A stretch of DNA of 64,000 nt from contig NZ_BNGS01000015.1 of assembly GCF_014905555.1 (NCBI RefSeq), forward strand, positions 1 through 64,000. The letters run 5' to 3'. Source of the DNA: Streptomyces sp. Y2F8-2 (GTDB taxonomy: Bacteria; Actinomycetota; Actinomycetes; Streptomycetales; Streptomycetaceae). The notes under the pieces are model-generated. The model saw only the letters and a program-made list of their open reading frames with translations. It searched no databases and was not told the DNA's origin. Shown here in pieces: positions 17,311-26,608 of the stretch (within the stretch, counting starts at the first letter, position 1; each line of letters opens with the position of its first letter). The position numbers were made by a program, and so were the translations under genes.

Positions 17311-17399
17311 CGCAGCACCGCCAGCACCCGCCGGTGCTGTCCGGAGGCGGCCTGGCTGAGCCCCAGCTTCATGAAGATGCCGGTCACGTGCCGCTCCGA
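17295..17399 (-). pseudogene. C-terminal fragment of a LuxR-type response regulator
   Basis: Thirty-four codons on the minus strand end in TAG and read as the recognition helix and tail of a NarL/FixJ output domain (SERHVTGIFMKLGL, then HRRVLAVLRYLGQ). No upstream helices or receiver are in frame. It lies tail to tail with the receiver fragment on the plus strand, as if one regulator had been broken and partly inverted. Confidence 0.65.
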
Positions 17400-17469
17400 G
17401 GCGGCGGGGCAGCTTCGCGGGGCGGCGCGCCCGGTCACCGCCCTCGCTGGAACGTCAGCGACCGGATCA

Positions 17470-18165
17470 CTACCAGACGACGGGGCCGGCCTTGTCGAAG
17501 AAGCCGCCCGTCGGGCCGCCGACGCCGATCGAGGCCATGCGGACGATGATCTCCGCGCCCTCCTCGATGGTTTGTGTGCCCGTGTGGCCGTTGAGGTCGG
17601 TGGCGGTGTAGCCGGGGTCGACGGTGTTGAACCGGACGGCGGGGAAAGTCTTGGCGTACTGCGCGGTGACCATGACCAGCGCGGTCTTGGAGGAGTTGTA
17701 GTCCAGCGCCGTCACATGGAACTCCACCCGGTTGGGGTCGGAGGTTGCCGCCAGCGAGCCCAGACCGCTGCCGACGTTGACGACGACCGGGGCACTGCTT
17801 TCTTCCAACAGCGGCAGGAAGGCGTGCGTGACGCGCACGACGCCGAAGACGTTCGTGTCGTACGTGGTCACCATGTCGGCCCCTGTTGTCTCGCCGACCG
17901 ACTTGCGTGCGCCCACGATCCCGGCGTTGTTGACCAGGACGTCGAGGCCGCCGGCGTCCGCGCGGACGAATTCGGCGGCAGCCTTGACGGAATCCTCGTC
18001 GGTGACGTCGAGCTGAACGAAGCGGGCGCCGAGCCTCTCCGCCGCCTCCCGGCCGCGGTGTGCATCGCGTGCCCCGACGTAGACGGTGTGCCCGGCCTCG
18101 ATCAGGCGGCGGGCGGTCTCGAAGCCCAGGCCCTTGTTGGCTCCAGTGATCAATGTGGTGGTCAT
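17470..18165 (-). CDS. Short-chain dehydrogenase/reductase
   Basis: The 231-residue protein has TGANKGLG (cofactor loop), LDVTDEDS, NNAGIVG, and the YNSSK form of the catalytic Tyr-x3-Lys followed by DPGYTATDLNG. This is a classical SDR; the substrate is unknown. The ATG at 18165 starts the conserved region; a frame to 18204 is unneeded. The gene is divergent from the XRE/MmyB regulator at 18299 over 133 bp, the usual arrangement for this regulator family and its target. Confidence 0.88.
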   Translation of the reverse strand: MTTTLITGANKGLGFETARRLIEAGHTVYVGARDAHRGREAAERLGARFVQLDVTDEDSVKAAAEFVRADAGGLDVLVNNAGIVGARKSVGETTGADMVTTYDTNVFGVVRVTHAFLPLLEESSAPVVVNVGSGLGSLAATSDPNRVEFHVTALDYNSSKTALVMVTAQYAKTFPAVRFNTVDPGYTATDLNGHTGTQTIEEGAEIIVRMASIGVGGPTGGFFDKAGPVVW

Positions 18166-18298
18166 GAGTTCACTCCGTGCTCGATGGGATGGTGACGCCT
18201 CCACCCTCCTCGCACCGCGCAGGGACGGACAGTGCCCGCCTCAGCCAGTGGACCGGCAGTACCAGGCTGTCCGGGCACGGCAACGCGATACTGGGACG

Positions 18299-19153
18299 GT
18301 GAGCGAATCCAGGGAACTGGGCAGAGCCCTGCACGGCTGGCGGGACCGGATCGCCCCCGCAACCGTCGGACTGCCCGCGGCGGGAGTACGTCGGGCCGCC
18401 GGGCTGCGCCGCGAGGAACTGGCACAGCTCGCCAACCTGTCGGTGGACTACATCACCCGCCTTGAGCAGGGCCGGGCCACCTCCCCGTCGGCGCAGGTCC
18501 TGTCCGCGCTGGCCCGGGCCCTGCGGCTGTCGGCAGCCGAGCGCGCATACCTGTATCTCCTCGCGGGCCAGCCGGCGCCAGGCCCAGGGCAGCTGTCCGC
18601 GCACATCCCACCAGGGGTCCGCAGGCTGCTCGACCAACTGGACGGCTCACCGCTGAGCGTGCATGACGCCGCATGGAACCTGATTCTGTGGAACCCGTTG
18701 TGGGCCGCGCTGTTCGGAGACGCGTCCGCGCTGCACGGGCGCGAGCGCAACATCGTCTGGCGGCACTTCGCCGGTCTGCCGAGCCGGGTCAGCCACACCC
18801 CCGAGCAGGAGGCCCGGTTCGAGGCGGCCGTGGTCGCCGATCTCAGGGCGGCGACCGCCCGGTACCCGGCCGATGCCGACCTGCGCTCCATGATCAAGGA
18901 CCTGCGGAGTGTCAGCACCGAGTTCGCGCGCCTGTGGGACTCGGGCATCGTGGGCGTCCATGAGTCGGACACCAAGACCGTCCATCACCCTGACATCGGC
19001 ACATTCACCGTCGACTGTGACGTGCTCATCGCTCCCGGCAGCGATCTGCGGATCGTCGCCCATACCGCCGCTCCCGGCAGCGACGCCGCCGACCGGCTCA
19101 GGCTCCTCGGCGTCATCGGCACCCAGGCCATGACCGAGGACAGCACCCCGTGA
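18299..19153 (+). CDS. XRE-family regulator with MmyB-like ligand-binding domain
   Basis: The 284-residue protein has an N-terminal helix-turn-helix (VRRAAGLRREELAQLANLSVDYITRLEQGR). The MmyB-like C-terminal domain follows (WNLILWNPLWAALFGD, then RNIVWRHF and DIGTFTVDCDVLIAPGSDLRIV), a PAS-related ligand pocket. Such proteins are almost always divergent from an oxidoreductase that they control, as here with the SDR at 17470. GTG 18299 is chosen; TACTGG lies just upstream, so a leaderless mRNA is possible. Confidence 0.88.
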   Translation: MSESRELGRALHGWRDRIAPATVGLPAAGVRRAAGLRREELAQLANLSVDYITRLEQGRATSPSAQVLSALARALRLSAAERAYLYLLAGQPAPGPGQLSAHIPPGVRRLLDQLDGSPLSVHDAAWNLILWNPLWAALFGDASALHGRERNIVWRHFAGLPSRVSHTPEQEARFEAAVVADLRAATARYPADADLRSMIKDLRSVSTEFARLWDSGIVGVHESDTKTVHHPDIGTFTVDCDVLIAPGSDLRIVAHTAAPGSDAADRLRLLGVIGTQAMTEDSTP

Positions 19154-19746
19154 TCGAAGCCGGGCGTCACGCTCTCGGGCATCCAGGTCCGCCCGAACCG
19201 TGCTCCGCTCGCTGAAGTGGGGTGCCTGCTCGACGCGGGTCCGGTCCGCGTCGTGATCGACAGTATGTTTCCGCCTGCGGATGCCCGAGAAGGCCACCCG
19301 CGGCAACCCCAAGAGTCCGCCGCTCGCCGACCCGTCGTTCTGGCCCTGCGCGCGAGTACGCCGATCGGGACGGTGGCCCTTGCGGTCCGGCTCGGGTGAG
19401 CACCGCGGCAGGTCTCTTGTTCGTCCGGAACGGGTGCGTCGGCGCTGTTTCCGCCGCGCCGGAGCAGGCAACCGGCACCTCGCGGACGATCGCCGCGAAT
19501 TCCCGCAGTAGTCATCGGCCGACGTCCGGGTGCGCCTCGGCTGCCGGGCGAGTGGCGGCAACGAGTGATTGCGTTAGCTCGTAAGCAGCGTTTGAAATAA
19601 CCAGCGCATGCAATTAATGTGGGGTGCGGAAGCCGGCCGGTCCGCACCGCTGCCGAATGCGGCGTGGGCATGGCCACCTGTCGCGATCGGTCCGACGCCC
19701 CTGTGGGCAGTCGGGCCCGTCAAACAACATCTGGAGACCGTTCCTC
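19154..19746. other. Intergenic region, no supported gene
   Basis: About 590 bases without a convincing coding frame. An unusually A+T-rich stretch (19565-19620, with TTTGAAATAACC and GCAATTAATG) probably holds the promoter of the GlcG-like gene; no clean -35/-10 pair was fixed. Confidence 0.4.
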
Positions 19747-20175
19747 ATGACCATCCCTGCCACCGCCGTCACTCCGCTCACGGTCGGCGACGCCGAGTTC
19801 CTGATCGACACGGTGCGCTCGGCCGCCGAGGCCGCCGGTGTTCCCGTCGCCGTCACCGTCCTCGACGCAGGCGGCCACATGCTCGCCTTCCGACGGGACG
19901 ACCGGGCCGTTCTGATCGCAGGTGAGACCAGCACGCGGAAGGCGTACACCGCTCTGCAGCTGAACGCCCCCACGGCCGACCTGGTCGACGCCGTCCAGCC
20001 CGGCGGCCTCTTCCACACCCTGCCGACCGCCCTGGACCGTCCGTTGCTGTTCATCGCCGGCGGAGTGCCCGTCCACCGTGACGGCCGGCTGATCGGTGCT
20101 CTCGGTGTCGGCGGCGGAGCTCCGGAACAGGACCACTCCTTCGCTGATGCGGCCGTCCAGGCGCTGCAGGCCTGA
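19747..20175 (+). CDS. GlcG/HbpS-like haem-binding family protein
   Basis: The 142-residue protein is a clear member of the GlcG/HbpS (DUF336) family: VAVTVLDAGGHMLAFRRDDRA, STRKAYTALQLN and a glycine-rich end IGALGVGGGAPEQD. HbpS binds haem and regulates a redox two-component system in Streptomyces; other members have unknown roles. No signal peptide is present, so it should be cytosolic. It precedes an SDR gene by 61 bp on the same strand, probably as an operon. Confidence 0.85.
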   Translation: MTIPATAVTPLTVGDAEFLIDTVRSAAEAAGVPVAVTVLDAGGHMLAFRRDDRAVLIAGETSTRKAYTALQLNAPTADLVDAVQPGGLFHTLPTALDRPLLFIAGGVPVHRDGRLIGALGVGGGAPEQDHSFADAAVQALQA

Positions 20176-20236
20176 ACTGCTCACGTCGAGGTGCCGGTAC
20201 GGGTACCTGTACGGGACCACACATGAAAGGGCTGGG

Positions 20237-21034
20237 ATGATGCAGATCGATCTGAAAGGCCGCACGGCCCTGGTCACCGGCTCCACGCAGGGCATCGGCG
20301 CGGCGATCGCCGCCGGTCTGGCTCGCGCCGGGGCCCGGGTGGGCGTCAACGGCCGTACCCCGCAGCGCGTGGACGACAGCGTCGCCCGACTGGCACAGGA
20401 GGTGCCCGGGGCGGAGCTGGTCCCGGTCGCGGCGGACGTGACGAGCGAGGAGGGTGCTCGCCAGGCCGCGGAAGTCCTGCCGCAGGTGGACATCCTCGTC
20501 AACAACCTGGGCATCTTCGGCGCCGAGGATCCTCTGAAGATCACTGACGAACAGTGGCGGCGCTACTTCGAGGTGAACGTACTGGCCGCCGTACGCCTGA
20601 CTCGCCTGTACCTCCCGGGCATGACCGAGCGGGGATGGGGGCGCATCCAGTACATCGCCAGCGACTCGGCGGTCGTCATCCCCGCGGAGATGATCCATTA
20701 CGGCATGTCGAAGACCGCGCTGCTCGCGGTGGCCCGGGGCTTCGCCAAACAGGCCGCCGGCATGGGCGTCACGGTGAACTCCGTGATCGCCGGCCCCACC
20801 CACACCGGAGGCGTCGAGGACTTCGTCTACGAACTCGTCGACCGTGACCTGCCTTGGGAGGAAGCCCAGCGTGTCTTCATGCGCGAGCACCGGCCCCAGT
20901 CGCTGCTGCAGCGCCTGATCGAGCCGGAGGAGATCGCCCACATGGTGGTCTACCTCAGCTCCGACCAGGCCTCGGCCACCACGGGTGGCGCACTTCGGGT
21001 GGACGGCGGATACGTCGACTCCATCCTGCCGTGA
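20237..21034 (+). CDS. Short-chain dehydrogenase/reductase
   Basis: The 265-residue protein has TGSTQGIGAAIA, NNLGIFG, catalytic Ser in YIASDSAV and Tyr-x3-Lys in YGMSK, and ends with TGGALRVDGGYVDSILP. This FabG-like type reduces or oxidises small carbonyl or hydroxyl substrates with NAD(P). The ATG pair at 20237/20240 starts the conserved region. It follows the GlcG-like gene closely. Confidence 0.9.
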   Translation: MMQIDLKGRTALVTGSTQGIGAAIAAGLARAGARVGVNGRTPQRVDDSVARLAQEVPGAELVPVAADVTSEEGARQAAEVLPQVDILVNNLGIFGAEDPLKITDEQWRRYFEVNVLAAVRLTRLYLPGMTERGWGRIQYIASDSAVVIPAEMIHYGMSKTALLAVARGFAKQAAGMGVTVNSVIAGPTHTGGVEDFVYELVDRDLPWEEAQRVFMREHRPQSLLQRLIEPEEIAHMVVYLSSDQASATTGGALRVDGGYVDSILP

Positions 21035-21045
21035 GCGAACCGGGG

Positions 21046-21324
21046 TCAATGCGCCTCCACCCGGAGCGTGGCAGAGGTGGCGGAGGAGGGGCTGAGCAGT
21101 TGCTGTTCGGGCGAGAGCGGTGTGGGGTCCAGCATGACCTGCCCCTCGTGGACGGGGTTGGGCTGGGTGGCGTTGAACCTGACGCGAAAGGTGAACGAGC
21201 TGCTCGTGCGCGGACCGAGAGACAGTGCGGTCTGTTGGGGCCGCGAGAGGAAGTCCATGCCGGTTCCCTCTGTCACGTACCGGACGCTGTCCCATGTTCC
21301 GGTCGCGGGACGCCATTCCTGCAC
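21046..21324 (-). CDS. Small protein, possibly the tail of a larger secreted protein
   Basis: The 92-residue frame has a protein-like composition (FTFRVRFNATQPNPVHEGQVML) with a strand-rich centre. No domain is recognised and no ribosome binding site is strong. It lies between convergent genes, with the SDR stop at 21034 and the PBP start at 21375 on the other strand. It could be the 3' remnant of a secreted protein or a genuine small gene. Confidence 0.4.
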   Translation of the reverse strand: MQEWRPATGTWDSVRYVTEGTGMDFLSRPQQTALSLGPRTSSSFTFRVRFNATQPNPVHEGQVMLDPTPLSPEQQLLSPSSATSATLRVEAH

Positions 21325-21374
21325 AGGGCGGGCTGCGGGATTGCGTCACAGAATTGCGTCGTACGCTGCCCCGC

Positions 21375-23591
21375 ATGGGTTACATGCGTTCGGGTGGGGC
21401 CCGGTCCACGCGGCGGCGGTCATCAGCCACATCGTCGGGAGCCACGGCCATACAGGCGTTGAAGTTTCTCGGCATCAGCGCCCTGTCCGGAATCGTGCTG
21501 GCCGGTATCGCACTGCCGGCCACCGGCGCGATCGGCCTGTCCGCGAAGGGCGCCGCAACCGGTTTCGACGACTTGCCGGGCGACCTCAAGCGTCCGCCTC
21601 TGAGCCAGGCTTCACACATCCTGGACGCCAACGGCGACCTCATCGCGACCGTCTACTCCCGAGACCGCACCGTGGTCCCGCTCAGCGAGATCAGCCCGGT
21701 CATGCAGAAGGCCGTCGTCGCCATCGAGGACGCCCGCTTCTGGCAGCACGGCCCCATCGATCCCAAAGGCGTGATCCGTGCGGTCGTCAGGGACACGCAG
21801 GCGGGCAGCGCTCAGCAGGGTGCCTCCACGCTGACCCAGCAGTACGTCAAGAACGTCTTCGTCGAAGAGGCGGGTGACGACCCGAACGCCGTGGCCCAGG
21901 CCACCTCGCCGACCCTCGGACGCAAGGTCCAGGAACTCAAGTACGCGATCAAGGTCGAGAAGGAACTCGGTAAGAAAAAGATCCTGCAGAACTACCTCAA
22001 CATCGTGCCCTTCGGGGAGCAGTCCTTCGGCATCGAGGCGGCCTCCGAGCGCTACTTCAGCACGCACGCCAAGGACCTCACGCTGCCGCAGGCCGCTCTC
22101 CTGGCCGGCGTCGTCAACGGCACCACGCTGTACGACCCCATCCAGCACCCACAGGCCGCCCGCACCCGTCGCGACATAGTTCTGCAGCGCATGGCCGACG
22201 TCCACGACATCACCCAGGCGCAGGCCGACGCCGCCGAGCGGCAGCCGCTCGGACTGAAGCCCACCGCACCCAGGAACGGCTGCATCACCGCCGTCCGTGG
22301 CGCCGCCTTCTTCTGCGACTACGTCCGCGAGGTCTTCCTCGACAGCCCCGTCTTCGGCAAGACCGCAGAAGACCGAGCCCAGCGCTGGAACACCGGCGGC
22401 CTGACCATCAAGACCACCCTGGACCCCAAGGCCCAGGACGCCGTGCAGGCCGCCATCACCCAGCACGTCTACAAGACCGACCCCGTGGCCACCGCCGTCA
22501 CCCTCGTCCAGCCCGGCACCGGCAAGATCCTCGCGATGGGCCAGTCGCGTCCGTACGGCTTCGGCACGGACGAGACGCAGATCAACCTCAGCGTCGACCA
22601 CGACAGGGGCGGCGGAACCGGCTTCCAGTCGGGCTCGACGTTCAAACCGATCACCGCTGCCGCGGCGATCGACGGCGGTACCGACCCCAACACCGTGCTG
22701 CCGGCTCCGTATTCGATGGACTATCCGAGTCCGGTGAACACCTGCGGCGAACCCTGGGTACGCAATCCCACCGACCCACCGCTCTCGAACGAGGACAGGT
22801 CGGAAGTCGGTCCGATGAACATGAACAAGGCGATGGCCCTCTCGGTCAACACCTACTTCGTCCAGCTCATCGGCAACATCGGTATCTGCCCAGTGGTCCA
22901 GATGGAGCAGAAGCTCGGCGTGCACCAGGCGAACGGCGCCCCGCTCCAACAGGTCCCCTCCATCACGCTGGGCACACAGCAAGTGAGCCCGCTGACCATG
23001 GCCTCCGCCTACGCCGCCTTCGCCGACAACGGCGTCTACTGCACGCCGACGGCCATCGAATCGGTCACCGACGCGAGCGGCAAGTCGCTGCCGGTACCGC
23101 AGACCTCATGCAGCCAGGCGATGTCCCCGAAGACCGCCGCGACCATCAACACGCTCCTCAAGGGCGTGGTCGAGGACGGTACCGGCCAGCAGGCAGGCCT
23201 GAAGGACCGCGACAGCGCGGGCAAGACCGGTACGACCGACAACCGTTGGGCGGCGTGGTTCGTCGGCTACACCTCGGACCTGGCCGGCGCGGTCTGGGTC
23301 GGCGGCCCGTCCCACAACGTCCCCATGACGAACATCACCATCGGCGGCGTTTTCCACAAGGAGGTCTTCGGCGCCGACACCCCTGGTCCCATCTGGCGCG
23401 ACGCCATGACCGGCGCCCTCGCCGGCACGGTCTCGCCCCCGCTGCCCACCGTCCAACTCGCTGCCGACAAGCCGCAGACCCCCGAGCCGGGCGCCTCCAC
23501 CACCCCCGACAACAGTGGCAACACACCCCAGCCCCGTGCGACCCCCCGCCCACCCCGGCTTCACGGCCCGAACGGAGGGAAGCACAGGTAG
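21375..23591 (+). CDS. Class A penicillin-binding protein (bifunctional glycosyltransferase/transpeptidase)
   Basis: The 738-residue protein has a basic N-terminus, one membrane anchor (about 30-50), a GT51 domain with AIEDARFWQHG and GASTLTQQYVKN, and a transpeptidase domain. The latter carries Ser421-x2-Lys424 in SGSTFKP, the SVN motif in ALSVNTYF and KTGTTDN. It polymerises and cross-links peptidoglycan. The tail is Pro/Thr-rich. TACGCT ends seven bases before ATG 21375, with no SD, so the transcript may be leaderless. Confidence 0.93.
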   Translation: MGYMRSGGARSTRRRSSATSSGATAIQALKFLGISALSGIVLAGIALPATGAIGLSAKGAATGFDDLPGDLKRPPLSQASHILDANGDLIATVYSRDRTVVPLSEISPVMQKAVVAIEDARFWQHGPIDPKGVIRAVVRDTQAGSAQQGASTLTQQYVKNVFVEEAGDDPNAVAQATSPTLGRKVQELKYAIKVEKELGKKKILQNYLNIVPFGEQSFGIEAASERYFSTHAKDLTLPQAALLAGVVNGTTLYDPIQHPQAARTRRDIVLQRMADVHDITQAQADAAERQPLGLKPTAPRNGCITAVRGAAFFCDYVREVFLDSPVFGKTAEDRAQRWNTGGLTIKTTLDPKAQDAVQAAITQHVYKTDPVATAVTLVQPGTGKILAMGQSRPYGFGTDETQINLSVDHDRGGGTGFQSGSTFKPITAAAAIDGGTDPNTVLPAPYSMDYPSPVNTCGEPWVRNPTDPPLSNEDRSEVGPMNMNKAMALSVNTYFVQLIGNIGICPVVQMEQKLGVHQANGAPLQQVPSITLGTQQVSPLTMASAYAAFADNGVYCTPTAIESVTDASGKSLPVPQTSCSQAMSPKTAATINTLLKGVVEDGTGQQAGLKDRDSAGKTGTTDNRWAAWFVGYTSDLAGAVWVGGPSHNVPMTNITIGGVFHKEVFGADTPGPIWRDAMTGALAGTVSPPLPTVQLAADKPQTPEPGASTTPDNSGNTPQPRATPRPPRLHGPNGGKHR

Positions 23592-23620
23592 CGGTCCGGT
23601 GGCCCGGTGCGACCGGTGTT

Positions 23621-23971
23621 CTACTGTCCTGCCTCGGTCTCGAAGTGCAGGGAGATCGACTGCAGAACGTCCGCAGCAGAGACGTCGGCGCGCCCGCTGT
23701 CGTGGATCTCGGCGAGCTGGACGAAGGCGAGTGCGAACGCTGATGCGATCTGCACGATGGCCGGCCCCAGCTGCTCGCTCACGGCGGTCGCCACCTCGTG
23801 GGCGGTCGCATCGGCGCGCAACTCGATGCGCGGCAGCATCTCCTCGAGCAACGCGGAGACGGTTTCGCTCTGTGTGACGTCACCGTCGCGGTTCTCGCGG
23901 GCTTGCCGTCGCATCTCCAGGGCCTCGGTCAGGATGCCGACGACCCGCTGCATGATTTCTCGCTGCTCCAT
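23621..23971 (-). CDS. Small helical protein of unknown function
   Basis: The 116-residue product is nearly all helix, acidic, with leucine-rich heptads (MQRVVGILTEALEMRRQAREN, SALLEEMLPRIELRADAT). No domain is recognised. ATG 23971 is chosen because the upstream extension is low-complexity. It is convergent with the PBP gene, their ends 29 bp apart. Confidence 0.6.
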   Translation of the reverse strand: MEQREIMQRVVGILTEALEMRRQARENRDGDVTQSETVSALLEEMLPRIELRADATAHEVATAVSEQLGPAIVQIASAFALAFVQLAEIHDSGRADVSAADVLQSISLHFETEAGQ

Positions 23972-24068
23972 GCGGGCACGGTACGCCGGACAGTCGTCAG
24001 AAGTGTGCTTACCCGGGCCGTGGATGTTCGTCCTGAGCCGATGAGACGGCGCGTGACGCTTCAGCGAC

Positions 24069-24332
24069 GAAGTCGTCGCTGAAGCGCGAGGACAGGTCGC
24101 CGCCGCGGTCGCTCCACGCACGGTATTTCTCGACGAGCCAGGCGAGCAGGCCGGCGGGCGAGTCGGCCAGGCCCTGGCTCAGGGTGAGGGGACGGGTGCT
24201 CTGCTGGTGCCGGTAGCCGCCCACGTGCGTCTGCCAGGCCGCCGTGGATTCGAGGTGGGCCTGCTCCTGTGGGGTGAGGCCGGCAGGGTCGTAGACGGCC
24301 GGGGCGGCCACGGCCAGCAGGTGGATTCCGAA
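24069..24332 (-). pseudogene. Epoxide hydrolase fragment
   Basis: The frame reads the cap-domain region of a bacterial epoxide hydrolase: GIHLLAVAAPAVYDP, LTPQEQAHLESTAAWQ, GGYRHQQSTRPLTLSQGLADSP and LLAWLVEKYRAWSD. The N-terminal nucleophile half and the C-terminal His region are missing. The frame runs on into unrelated sequence at both ends. Confidence 0.72.
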
Positions 24333-24572
24333 ACCAGCGATCTGGTGAGCACCCGGGACAGACCGGACACCGTCAATGCCGCCACCACCACCGCCACCGC
24401 GAACTGGTGAACGGGCCAACGCTGCCGCCCCAGAAACCAGCATGCCGGGCTCTGCGGCTGGGAACAGAGGCGCCCGGCAATCGACCGATTCGGACCTTCG
24501 CCACCGGGGGGAGCCGGGGACCACAGCAGGCGCCGGCGGCCGTTCTCGCTGATCAGGCCGTGGCAGTCCAAC

Positions 24573-25904
24573 TCAATGACGACCAGGGCGGGATGGACGA
24601 GACACGGCAGTCGGCGGCGCGTCGTGCGAGGCCGGAAGCTCCCGTCCCAGGCGTGCGAGCGGGGACGAAGCCATCACCACCGGGGACAGCATCATGCCTG
24701 CGGCCGTCACCAGGAGGCTGGTGCGCAGCCCCCACTCCTCGGCGAGAAATCCGCCGACCAGAGAACCGAGCGGGGTCGACCCCATGCCGACGAACGTGAT
24801 CGTCGCGGCCACCCGGCCCTGCATCCCGTCCGGAGTGACGGCCTGCCGGACGGCCATGACCGTGACATTCACCAACTGGCCGCCGCCCCCGAACACGAAG
24901 CCGACCGCAAGAAGCACGGGAATCGTCACCGCAGAGGAGCCGTGCAGCGCGGGCACACACAGGAACACGCCGTCGCCGAGTGCCGCCGCACACACGAGCA
25001 CCGGGCCATGGCCGAGCCGGCCCGGCAGGCGGGCGGCCAGCAGCGACCCCAGGAGCGCGCCCGGTCCCACCGCCGTGAGCGCCAGCCCGACGACGGTGCC
25101 CGGCAGATGCAGTTCCCGCGGCAGGAAGAGCAGATAGACGGTCATCATGGCCGCGAAGCAGAACTGGAATGCGGCCGAGGCCAGGCACACGGTGCGAAGC
25201 ACGGTATCTCCGGCGACGAAACGCAGACCCTCACGAATCCGCTGCCAGACCCGACGGGGGTGTTCCGGGCGCTCCGGGATCGATTCTGCTCGGCGGATCC
25301 GCCGGATCGTCAGGAACGACAGCGAGAAGAACAGCGCGCTGGAGGCGGCGGCAATCGGCGCCGACAGCAAGGACACCAACGCACCGCCGAGAGCGGGACC
25401 CCCGATCTGCGCCGCGGACCGGCTGCCCTCGAGCGCGCTGTTGCCGCGCACCAGTTGGCCGCGTTCCACCAGGCGTACGAGAGACGCCTGGTATGCCACG
25501 TCGAAGAACACGGACAGGGACCCGACGGCGAAGGCGAGCGCAAGCAGGCCGGGCAGGCCGAGCCACCCGAAGAGGCCGGCCAGGGCGGCAGCGCCCAGGG
25601 CCAAGGCCCGACCGACGTCCGTGAGCACCATCGTCGTGCGGGTCCGCCACCTGTCCACCCAGGCGCCGACGAAGAGCGAGAGCAACAGGATCGGCGCTTG
25701 CCCCACCGCGCGAAGGACGCCCAGCCGGTCGGCACTGGCGTGGAGCGTCAGGACGGCGAAGAGCGGCAGAACCACCAGACTCGCGTGTTCACCGAGTTGG
25801 GAAGCTGTCTGACCCACCCAGAGTCTACGGAAGTCGACGTCCCGCCACAGGCTCGACGGACCAGGCCGACCGGAGTCGGATACAGCGGAGGAAGCGGACG
25901 GCAC
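24573..25904 (-). CDS. MFS transporter
   Basis: The 443-residue protein has about twelve hydrophobic helices and the MFS loop motif GAWVDRWRTRTTMVLTDVGR between helices 2 and 3. It resembles the MFS_3/enterobactin-exporter-like efflux group. GTG 25904 has AAGGGA five bases upstream and is preferred over a TTG at 25928. Substrate is unknown. No regulator gene is adjacent. Confidence 0.88.
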   Translation of the reverse strand: MPSASSAVSDSGRPGPSSLWRDVDFRRLWVGQTASQLGEHASLVVLPLFAVLTLHASADRLGVLRAVGQAPILLLSLFVGAWVDRWRTRTTMVLTDVGRALALGAAALAGLFGWLGLPGLLALAFAVGSLSVFFDVAYQASLVRLVERGQLVRGNSALEGSRSAAQIGGPALGGALVSLLSAPIAAASSALFFSLSFLTIRRIRRAESIPERPEHPRRVWQRIREGLRFVAGDTVLRTVCLASAAFQFCFAAMMTVYLLFLPRELHLPGTVVGLALTAVGPGALLGSLLAARLPGRLGHGPVLVCAAALGDGVFLCVPALHGSSAVTIPVLLAVGFVFGGGGQLVNVTVMAVRQAVTPDGMQGRVAATITFVGMGSTPLGSLVGGFLAEEWGLRTSLLVTAAGMMLSPVVMASSPLARLGRELPASHDAPPTAVSRPSRPGRH

Positions 25905-26608
25905 GGGGATCCCTTGTATTGCCGACAACGAGGCCCGCCACCGAGCACATGAAAGGTGCGTCGGCGGTTCAGGCAGGGAAAGGCTCGCTGTGCCGCAACA
26001 TCAAGGGCAGCACGCGATGACAGGCCGGTCACGGCCTACGACGTCAACGCGCGCTCGGGAAACCGACCATGCCTCAGCTCCTCCTGGGTCACTCGCCGTG
26101 CCCAACCCTAGCCGCGGGGCGGCGCGACGCGAAAGGCGGCCTCACTCGCCTCTCGCGCGAACCAAGCAGGCCGGACCCGTAGTTCGGCGAAGGCGCCGCG
26201 AACCAGTGGGCAAACCAACACCGGGTCCATGGGGCGATCCAGGCGGTGGCAACCCCTGGGTTGAGACGGCCCTGGCCGGCGGGTGAACCCACACCAGTCG
26301 GCAGGGCGTACGCGCCGCCGATCTGGTAGTCCCATCGCACGTGCTTCGGCGGTGGCACCACCGTGCCCGCATTCGCCGACGCCGTTGTGGACGCCCGCCC
26401 AGAAGAACACCGTGGAGCTCGTGGCCGACCGTGCGCCGTGGGCCTGGACTTCGCCGTGGTGGTAGGCGCGTCCCACCGTTCGCCGGGTTCGGCCTCAGCA
26501 GGTCTGGCGGAGGTTTGGTTGGCGCCTATCCCACGAATACGGGAGGTGTGTCGTCCGCAGGTTCGCACGCCGCCTGGAGCCTGAAGGCTCCCCGTCCACA
26601 GCCCCTGG
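25905..26608. other. Intergenic region with a glycoside hydrolase relic
   Basis: About 700 bases without an intact gene. Apart from the GH114-like fragment at 26290-26373 no coding signal was recognised. Confidence 0.4.
26290..26373 (-). pseudogene. GH114-like (endo-alpha-1,4-polygalactosaminidase) fragment
   Basis: Twenty-eight codons read NAGTVVPPPKHVRWDYQIGG followed by AYALPTGV. This is the conserved N-terminal strand of this glycosidase family. The sequence on both sides is unrelated, so only a scrap of the gene remains. Confidence 0.5.

Noticed and set aside
24333..24572. Minus-strand stretch reading LDCHGLISENGRRRLLW
   Set aside because: Looks like a gene scrap, but no family could be named and it is continuous with no start or stop pattern of its own.
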